From positions 1,912,001 to 1,976,000 of the forward strand of contig NC_089731.1 in the NCBI RefSeq assembly GCF_035083965.1: a stretch of 64,000 nt of DNA, written 5' to 3'. Of this stretch, positions 1 through 15,500 are shown one piece after another. Made by a program: the position numbers and the translations under genes. The notes beneath the pieces were generated by a model that saw only the letters and a program-made list of their open reading frames with translations, was not told where the DNA came from and did not search any database. The stretch is from Branchiostoma lanceolatum. Its lineage: Eukaryota > Chordata > Leptocardii > Amphioxiformes > Branchiostomatidae. Every line of letters begins with the position of its first letter. The stretch's first letter is position 1.

Positions 1-460
1 AGGAACACCATCACTAAATAGCTTCAAAGAACGATTGCAGTGAGATGTGCAAAAGTTAGGTGTGACAGGCCGTTCAGTGTAATATAACCAGCTGCTGCCG
101 CGCCGCGTGCCTGTGAAGCTGGTGTGTTACGCCGAAGGGCGGTTGTACCGGCTATACAGATACAGATTGATTTCGGTTGACCACATCTTTTTGCGATTAC
201 TTTGTCAATTGCACGTTGCAAATGGACGACATTATCTGATTTGGTAAAGGTGTGCATCACCCTACATAGATCATCTAAATACATTTCCATAGTTCCTTAT
301 GACATCTTAAAGTGGAATTCTGACATCGGATATTCAAACATACAATATAAAAAAAAGCGTGAAAAAATCGTTTTCTATCTATGAAATTCGTTGAGCGCTC
401 AGTCAAGGAGGTTTTATATAGAAGGCCTTCTATATTGGTCAAATTTTACGTCCCCGCGTG
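1..460. repeat. Dispersed-repeat mosaic at left edge
   Basis: No gene is recognised here. Positions about 112-170 share a roughly 50-bp block with 56860-56915, ending in GATACA-type short tandem units; this looks like the 3-prime end of a dispersed SINE-like repeat. Positions 401-423 contain CAAGGAGGTT followed by a TATAGAAGG palindrome, resembling the terminus of the small hairpin element at 33820-33858. The open frames in this stretch have no recognisable protein similarity and are interpreted as chance. Confidence 0.4.
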
Positions 461-550
461 GTCATAGTGATGTCGGCGCGTGGTCGGCGCGTGGTCGGCG
501 CGTGGTCGTAGTGATGTCGGCGCGTGGTCGGCGCGTGGTCGGCGCGTTGA
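455..550. repeat. GC-rich minisatellite, 11-bp unit
   Basis: Tandem copies of an 11-bp unit (GTGGTCGGCGC) are interrupted once by a related segment containing TAGTGATG. The stretch is unusually rich in CpG compared with its surroundings. It sits directly beside the antisense astacin exon copy at 574-702. No function is apparent. Confidence 0.7.
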
Positions 551-573
551 CGCAGCCCTGATGGAATGGGGAT

Positions 574-702
574 GTTACCGATGGGAACATGAAGACCTAC
601 TCACAGTACTCTTCCCGACTGGTGATGACGTAGGGTATGACGACGATGCCGTCAGAGTTTTTCGGCCATTTTTTCCTCTCGCTCCTGACAGCCGTTAACC
701 TG
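574..702 (-). pseudogene. Astacin exon copy, antisense to main gene
   Basis: The reverse complement is nearly identical to astacin exon 5 at 13560-13662 plus about 30 bp of the following intron. It encodes the start of an astacin catalytic domain (KKWPKNSDGIVVIPYVITSR) and keeps the GTGAGT donor. Differences include loss of two bases near the 5-prime end and a Tyr-preceding Asp to Glu change. The upstream part differs, but the frame stays open from a new ATG-containing leader. The next catalytic exon, with the zinc site, is not found toward position 1. It is therefore an isolated exon copy, or one exon of a paralogue extending off the window. Confidence 0.75.
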
Positions 703-727
703 AGTGTCATCCTGTTTCAGTTCCAGG

Positions 728-905
728 CTCTACCTTTAGACTCTACCAGTCTCCACGGGTCGCTGGGAAAATAGTAGAAATTGGCCAAATAGAGTCAACT
801 GTATGAAGGGAGTCGGCTATGGAGATAGGGTCAAAATTTTTTACCCTCCATGGCAAATGTTCTCTCTATAGCCGACGCGGTTAGTCTGGTAGAGACTACA
901 TGTAC
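728..905. mobile_element. Degenerate foldback MITE
   Basis: The left end (TCTACCAGTCTCC...) and right end (...AGTCTGGTAGAGA) are inverted relatives. The inner sequence AAAATAGTAGAAATTGGCC is shared with the perfect foldback element at 8375-8575. The arms here have diverged and the middle differs, so this is an older copy of the same family. Confidence 0.7.
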
Positions 906-1216
906 TACCTTTACCAAATGGCGAAGCAGCGAAGTTGCGTTACCGCTTGCGCCACGGGGACATGTCATGCACGCTTGCTAAGATTCCGTACGAGTCAATA
1001 AGACGGTCTTAATCTCCGAGCAGATCTTCCGGCAGAATCGTTTGATAGGCGTTTGCCTACATTAGGTTATTAATAAGTTTAGTTATTAATAAGTTTATTG
1101 TAAGTTCTTGCCCGTAGGCCAATTGCAAGTACATGTAACATGAAAGAACGGACAGACAATATATAACAATACAGCAAGTAACTATTCTAGTCTAAATACT
1201 AACACTTAATTCTATC
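906..1216. repeat. Repeat debris between MITE and LINE
   Basis: Positions 1008-1040 resemble the terminus and inner part of the 9-bp-TSD element at 11986-12216 (TAATCTCC, then TCTTCCGGCAG). Positions 1063-1100 hold a short tandem of TTATTAATAAGTTTA. The rest probably represents the 3-prime untranslated tail of the minus-strand LINE that follows. No gene is seen. Confidence 0.4.
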
Positions 1217-1495
1217 TTATTTGGATTTGAGACAGTGGAAGACGAAAGATTCGACTTTTTCTAAAATATGTGGGTTTTGTGATGTTAAGAGGAGAGTAGT
1301 TTTCCTTTTGTCTGTTAACATGGAGAAATTAGGATGAAATTTGGTGACCTCTTCAAACAACGCCTTTCTTTCTTGAACGTAGAAGGGGCAACTTGAAAGA
1401 AAATGTGTTTCGTCTTCCACCGTGCTTGACATACAGTATTTACAAGTTCGTTCGTACACAGGTAGCTTTTTGTACCGCCCCCTCTCTAATAACAT
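1217..1495 (-). mobile_element. Non-LTR retrotransposon, C-terminal fragment
   Basis: A 92-residue open frame carries the zinc-knuckle-like tail of LINE ORF2 proteins: Cys-X2-Cys, then VEDETHFLSSCPFY with the His and last Cys, followed by an Arg-rich helix. This pattern is typical of the end of CR1/L2-like reverse transcriptases. The upstream reverse transcriptase domain is not present on the minus strand to the right, so the copy is 5-prime truncated, as usual for LINEs. Clade assignment is not attempted. Confidence 0.75.
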
Positions 1496-1617
1496 AATAA
1501 CATCCTCTCATGTTGGAAGTAGACCTCTTATGCATTACTGCAGGATGGATAACAATTTGGACGGATCTAGACATCTTTTATTGGTAGTACAAATGATCTT
1601 GCATTAAAAAAGAAATA

Positions 1618-1760
1618 CTGAATAAAAAGACTCTTTGTACACAACCAAGTGATTTATTCAACCGACGTTTCCGTGACCGTCTGTCACTTTCCTCAGGGCA
1701 ATTCTGGCTAGTTCACATTGCACTGCAGCACAGGTGTCGCTGCTTCTTATAAGTTGTCAT
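1618..1760 (-). repeat. Dispersed repeat with hammerhead-like core, copy A
   Basis: About 140 bp are shared with 10994-11140. Read on the minus strand it contains CTGAGGA, then a GTGAC/GTCAC stem with a short loop, then GAAACGTCGG. CUGANGA plus GAAA flanking a stem II is the catalytic core pattern of hammerhead ribozymes, and such motifs occur in Penelope-like retroelement termini. Stems I and III were not resolved, so activity is not claimed. Confidence 0.5.
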
Positions 1761-2249
1761 TACATAATCAATTACATCTTGGGAACGCTTGGTGCATTTT
1801 GGCGTAGTCCGGTGAGATACAGTAGAAGCCGCTTAACTGCACACCCCATTTGCCAGCGTATTTGGTGCAATTATCCGGCTGGTGCAATAATGCGAAATTG
1901 CCCAGCTGGACCGGTAGTACACTATATCATACAGGAGGTGAATAGTTTATAAACCTTGGTGTGCTGAATGAACTTGTTAGTACGCATTTAGATGTTAGAA
2001 AGCTTTCGTTATACAGGAACAGTGCGGTAACACCGTAGATTCCACCTCTTGTTAGGGCCACGTTTATGTATTAAAACAGTAAATTTCAAATTCTCAGGAA
2101 AGACATCTCAGGACACAGTGAGTGAAATCAGTAAGCGCCAGAGAGGCCCATGTCATGTTTGGACAGATTAGACTGTGTACATCATGGTAGTGAATTACTG
2201 TACAATGGACTAAAAAGTTTAAGTACAAAAGAAAGACAGGAAAAGTGCG
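1761..2249. other. Gene-free stretch downstream of the esterase
   Basis: This is presumably the 3-prime flank and possibly 3-prime UTR of the minus-strand esterase, whose stop codon is at 2250. Short open frames show no recognisable family. No clear minus-strand polyadenylation signal was identified. Confidence 0.4.
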
Positions 2250-8264
<6,015 letters not shown>

Positions 8265-8374
8265 CGCTGCGGGGTTTTTTTTTCCTAAGAAGGGTCATCA
8301 CGACAAAACACAAGAACGAACTTTGGACTTTTCAGTTAAAGTTTAACCTAGTGACAGGAGATGAGGCACAGACC

Positions 8375-8575
8375 TAGCCTCTACCAGACTCCGCGGATCG
8401 CTGGGAAAATAGTAGAAATTGGCCTAATAGAGTGAATAGTATGCCAAGGGTAGTCAGCTTTGCAGAGAAGTTCAATAGGCTTCTCTGCAAAGCTGACTAC
8501 CCTTGGCATACTATTCACTCTATTAGGCCAATTTCTACTATTTTCCCAGCGATCCGCGGAGTCTGGTAGAGGCTA
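8375..8575. mobile_element. Perfect foldback MITE with 9-bp TSD
   Basis: The element is 201 bp: two 96-bp arms (8375-8470 and 8480-8575) that are exact reverse complements around a 9-bp spacer. It is flanked by the direct repeat GCACAGACC at 8366-8374 and 8576-8584. Termini are TAGCCTCTACC and GGTAGAGGCTA. No coding capacity. A 9-bp duplication fits Mutator-like or foldback elements, but the superfamily is not proven. It sits about 110 bp upstream of the esterase start codon. Confidence 0.93.
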
Positions 8576-8586
8576 GCACAGACCTA

Positions 8587-9503
<917 letters not shown>

Positions 9504-12500
9504 ATGTTTACCCCTGTCTGTTTGCTGATGCTGGTCTCCAACTGTGTACTGGTACACACGCAGGTAATGTGGATAGTCTATAACAAATGTGGATAATCCG
9601 TAAGTTGTAGCAAACGTACAAAGTACGTTGAGTTAGCTGTATCAATGTATCTTTTGGAGGGGATTATGATATCAAGAAGTTGACTTCCTTGAATACATTA
9701 CTATAATGTTAAATCCCTCCGTCTTTGAACGTTCTTATCATGAAAGTAACTGAAACCGTCAATTTTATTTCTCACGTGAGATTCTACCAGTTTTCAGGTG
9801 TTTTGAACTTTACCAGTACCATAAGCTTAAAACATATATAGACCACATTATAAAGATTTCACCAAGAAGTTATCGTAATGAAGGAGGCTTCAAATTAGTC
9901 GCTGTCGTCAGAACTATACTGTGCGAAAACCCGATTACAGTAGCTGTTACATGTATCAATATAAGAGTATTAATTTCATACCAAAATATGAACGTTATTT
10001 GTATCATTGACTAGGGCCAACGTCATAGTAACGGTATTTGATATGCTAAGCCTTGTCTTATTTAACAAAGACACTACGTACAGTGCTTATCAACGTATTG
10101 ACAAGTGACTGTTCTTGATCTTGGCTAAGATCTTGCTTGGCACCCACCAAGTCTATGTCACACCCTTTAAGATGATTTCTTCCGTATGTCTAACTACAAC
10201 CCAGCTATGTCGGAATCTCGCCTTAAGTGATTCAAACTAACCCACTAACCAGACGCAGATGCCAGGTCCTTCAACCCTTCTCTTTAAACCCTTAAGCACG
10301 TTGTTCCGTTCCAACGCGTAATGTGGCGTGACATCAACAGCGGAGAACAAAGCACGATCACTTCGTCGCATGCGGGCCTCTGATCAGGAGCTCAGATTTA
10401 TTGGAAGTTACGCGGTGGTTTAGCGTCTCAAATAATGAACGATGACAGCAAACAGACTGATACCTTTACGAAAGTGGGTTAAGAACATGTTCCATTGTAA
10501 ACTCGAGATTAATAGCTCTAGCGCTCATAGTTAATGAGATAGCAATCAATAATGGGGATGAATCTTGTCGTGCGAGGATTCCATTGCCCATTGAACGGTA
10601 GAATTACTGTCTGAGATTCAGGGTTCATGTAGAATCAATGAACAACTTGGGTTAAGATAATTTCCCATTAAAGTGTGAAGGTCGATAATCTGACAACGTA
10701 CACTAGTTCAGATTGATTACACATGCATATACTGTATCACCAATAGAGATAAAGTGTATCACAGTGTACTTCGGCTAAGATGTACATGTCTTCTTATTTT
10801 CTTTTAAAAAAGAAGGTTGTGACCTTAACAGTAGTAGGTCAAATAGTTACTAAAGGTTCTTATCATAACAGTTATCATCTGAATAACTTACAAACGGATA
10901 CAGTAAGACACCATTACTGAATACTACCGAAGTTAAACGTTTAAGTCGCGTCATCGCTTCAAACGGTTGTATTCACTTGAAACTGAATTGAATGTTGAAT
11001 AAAAAGACTCTTTTTACACAACCAAGAGATTTATTCCATCGACGTTTCGGTGACCATCTGTCACCTTCTTCAAGGCAATTCTAACTGGTTCACATAGCAA
11101 TGCAGCACAGGTGTTGCTGCTTATACGTATTCATGAGATGCAAACGCAAAAGAGTCTTTTGATTCAGTGACTTACCAACCTGATGAAACTATTCACGGAT
11201 AAATTGAGTGTTGTATCTTTGAGACAAAGGGTGTTTTCTAATCTTCACTATCTCTACAGATAAGCTTGGAGAAGAATCTGGTCATGGCGAAAGGTATAAA
11301 ATATATTTTTTCTTGCATTCTATTCTGCATTCTTATAACTGTGTGTCGATTAAAACAAACACCACTATCGGAATCCTGGAATAGCATGCTATGGCTTTGT
11401 TTTGAAAAAGGAGACGTCGTGTACGTACGTCACGCTTAAGATCATGAATAATAAGACGTCATTGTGCTTCTTTCTCTCAGATCCTGACGAAGACAAATCA
11501 GACGTTGACCTCATCATCGCTGAAAATGAAGGTACGTTCTAACCTGCCCGTATCCTGTTTCTTGTCCTTAGTTAAAAACAAAAAACTGCAGTGGTTCGGA
11601 CATGTGTCTAGGACGAAGGGCACTCTTTCACACAATTCTTAAAGAGCAAGGCTGGACTATAAAACCGCCCAATAAATTCAGCTAACGTAAACTCCCAGAC
11701 CTCAGTCTGCTTCTGAATGCCGTGGTGTTCACATCAGTGAAGGGGCTCGCTGGCTTAGACAATTTACCAAGTATTGAAGTTACTTGGGAGAAGCGGAAGG
11801 CGCGCGGCCGCGGGGAGGTCCCCGTCGGTCATGGATCACGGATTTAAATGAGTGGACTGGTCCAACAGTCCACCAGATGGCCAGACTGGCAGAAGATCGC
11901 CAGCAGTGGAGAACCTTCACTGAACGCTTTGCTGCCCCGACGGCTGATTAAGCTATGGGAGAAATGATGATGAATGATCCTGATATAATCTCCAAGCAGA
12001 TCTACGCGGGGCACCGAAAATCGTACATGCTAACCAGATAAGATCCAGTCAGCCAGATAAGCTCCAGTTGCCCCTCCCCGTGCCTGTCAATAACCTTGTT
12101 CAAGCCCGTCTTCCGGCAGATCCTACGGGGCGAACTGGAGCTTATCTGGCTGACTGGATCTTATCTGGCTAGCATATACGATTTTTGGTGCCCCGCGTAG
12201 ATCTGCTTGGAGATTAATCCTGATATACGTTACACGCAATCTAAGCAAGCGTGGATGTTGGCTATACTAGTGCCACGTGCACTTGCTATGGAAACTGTGC
12301 CTAAAAGTCTATAAGGCCACTGAATATGTCACTTACCTTCACACCTTAAATTTACTTCCCCTGTGTTGCTACTAAAATTTTAAGACATACTGCTGTTTCG
12401 TACTATTGTCAAATCGTTCATTTCTTGACCGTCTCCGTGCTGTCTAACTCTGCAACCAATAGAGAATGGGGTGCCAAACGGCTACTTCAGTGTGCGATAG

Positions 12501-15500
12501 GTTCAGTGTACGCAGTCAACAACCTGTATTAGGGCCCTGTCACACTTGTGCGTATATTCACGTGCGTATGAGTTGCGCATCAACATTTCTTTAGTTTAAG
12601 TATGGTTTGAGGGGAAGAAGTTGTTTTTCACTTTGACCTATACCGTTATGCAGCCAGTTTTATTATCCAAAGAAATGACTTCTTCGGCTGCAAACTTATC
12701 CTAAGCCCAAAACATGTTGATACGCAACTCCTGCGGACTTGTATATACGCACAAGTGTGACAGGGGCTTAACATCGTTTCTGAAATTCAGTTTCTTTATC
12801 TACAGACACTGATGATCGTCTTATAGAAGGAGACATTCTGGACGACTCTCAGGTGCAAATCTTACCTTTCCTACATTTTATGTGAACATTTACAAAAGAT
12901 GCGTTTTCTTACAATTGCCCCTGCTTAGTTTAATTGATGGGCTAATTCATATTTGTACACGAATGAAGAAACGCACACATGCAGACGCGAAAATGATTAC
13001 TAAAAAACGGCGGTTGAAACATTACGTTGATTGGAATGCAATAGATACAACTCATCAATAATTAAAAGTTAGTTAAAGTTAAAGTCCTCCCCGCGCGCAC
13101 CAGACGGTGCATAAGGCGGCGCCCATCTCCGCTTCGGTAGCCCTGGGCCACACAACTAGTTAAAAGTACATTGCACTAAATGCACCCGAAAAAAATTAAA
13201 TGAAAAAAACACACAATTCTTAGCACCAGCCGCATGTCTACCGTCTTGCACCAGTTATACTGTAAATGCAGAAATGTTCGCGGTGGTTTTATGTTTGACT
13301 GTTTCACCGCGAACTTAAAGCCACCGCAAACATTTTTGTCGAATACTGTAGCAGTATGAAACTAAAGCGCTGCCGAGAACGTTAAACCACTGCGAACACT
13401 CCATTTTTGCCTTAGTGCGAAAAAAAACCGCGCGAACTTAAATGAATTTACAGTATTCCGTTGTAGTAGACTGTCGGCAGCGTAGTAAGACCCAGTCGTA
13501 TAGAGATGCAATTTTTTTCATACAACATTAAACCTTGAATTGACCTTGTGTGTTTGCAGAGCCAGGTTAAAACGGCTGTCAGGAGCGAGAGGAAAAAATG
13601 GCCGAAAAACTCGGACGGCATCGTCGTCATACCCTACGTCATCACCAGTCGGGAAGATTACTGTGAGTAGGTCTTCATGTTCCCATCGGTAACACCTGCA
13701 GCGTCACAAACCGTGCCCGTCACGTTCTGTGCTTTTCTTAGGCACCGAACGTGACACAGCCCGACCGTCACAGACTGTGCCTGGAAGCGCTGTATGTGTA
13801 TGTTTTAGATCACAGACCCATGGTCTTATGCTACATGCTTACAGTATATATACAATATATAACAGTCACTTTATCCTATTGTTTTGATAGTATTTGTTAT
13901 CTTAACATTACAATTCGCCTGCAGTGGAGAGGCACCTGAATCAGATCGAGGCCGTGATGAGGGAGTTTGCGGCTCGGACCTGCCTGCACTTCGTCCCGAG
14001 GACGGACCAGAAGTCCTACCTGCGGATTCGGAAGGCGAGAACGTACGTCACCATTACATCACCTATTGTCAGTGATTTTTGCACTCACGTGACTATGACG
14101 TCAGCATTGGCCGCCATATGTTCGCGTTGGTTTTATGTTCGCGGTTTTCGCGGTAAACTGTAAGCGCAAACTTAAACCACCGCATACACTCCATTTCTCT
14201 CTACCGCGAAATAAAAAAACACGCGAACTTAAATGCATTTACAGTATGTGAAAGAAACATCATGCTTCACCTCTGCTTTACCCTTTCCAGGTGCTCTACC
14301 ACTGTCGGCCGCAAGGGGGGCCCGCAGACCGTGAACCTGAACGGCGCGTGCGCGAAGCGGAAAGGGCCGATCCAGCACGAGCTGATGCACACCATCGGGT
14401 TTCTTCACGAGCAGTCCCGGGCCGACAGGGACAAGCACATCAAGATCCTCTGGGACAACATCAAGAACGGTGAGGGCGGGGGTTACGCGGGACTTCCACA
14501 GAAGCGAGATGGTTGGAGACTGTTTCATCCTTCATCAGGATGACCTTCAACTCCAATGATATTTCAATGACCTCCAAGGTCTTCCAATGATATTTCAATG
14601 ACCTCCAAGGTCTTCCAATGATATTTCGATGACCTCCAAGGTCTTCTAATGATCTCCCAATTATCTACAACGGCTTGCATAATGTCTCAAAGCTCTCAAT
14701 GACCGGTGCGTGCACGTAATTTTGTGCATGGTGGCCAAACAGTAGCAGTTTTATACTATTACATTTTTTCTTCTTATTGCTGGCCAGCAATAAGAAAAAA
14801 AAATGTAATAGTATAAAACTGTAACTTGAAAAAGAAAACAGCCGGGAGGAGTCTGCATCGGAGGCTAGCCAAACGGTCTCCGTCCGTTAAAAATGAGGCA
14901 TTTGCTTCATCATTGGTGACAAATTTTAACATGTGAACAAGACACAGCTTTGAATTCATTTCTCGATATGTCTTCGTTATTGTATTTTTTTACTGCAACC
15001 TTTAAGGCAATAAACTATCCACAAACAGAATAAAAGACACGCTACTTTGGAAGAGCGACTTTTCGGTACGTCACGTGATTTCCTTAGTGGTTGCAAGGAC
15101 GGGGGACGGTATAGACTTCCTCCAGGGACCTTTGACCCTTTAACGCAGTCACGTGTTCGTCAAATCACATTGCCAAACTGATGGGTCAGCCAGCTTGAGA
15201 ACGGCATGGTGTCGGCTGAAATGGTGATGCTAATCAGAGACTGAAATTTTTCAAATCCTCTAACAGGGCGCAAGGCTAACTTCAAGGCCGCCGGGGTTAA
15301 AGGTTACACGCTCCTGGGTCTTCCCTACGACACCCGGTCCGTCATGCACTACGGCCCGAAGGCCTTCTCCAAGAATCGGAGGCTGCCGACGATGGTGTCC
15401 ACGGACCGTACCAAGGGGATAGGGGGGAGCAGGGGGTGGACAGACCTGGACGTGCTCAAGGTTAATACACTGTATCAGTGTGGTGAGTTGTTGATGATGT

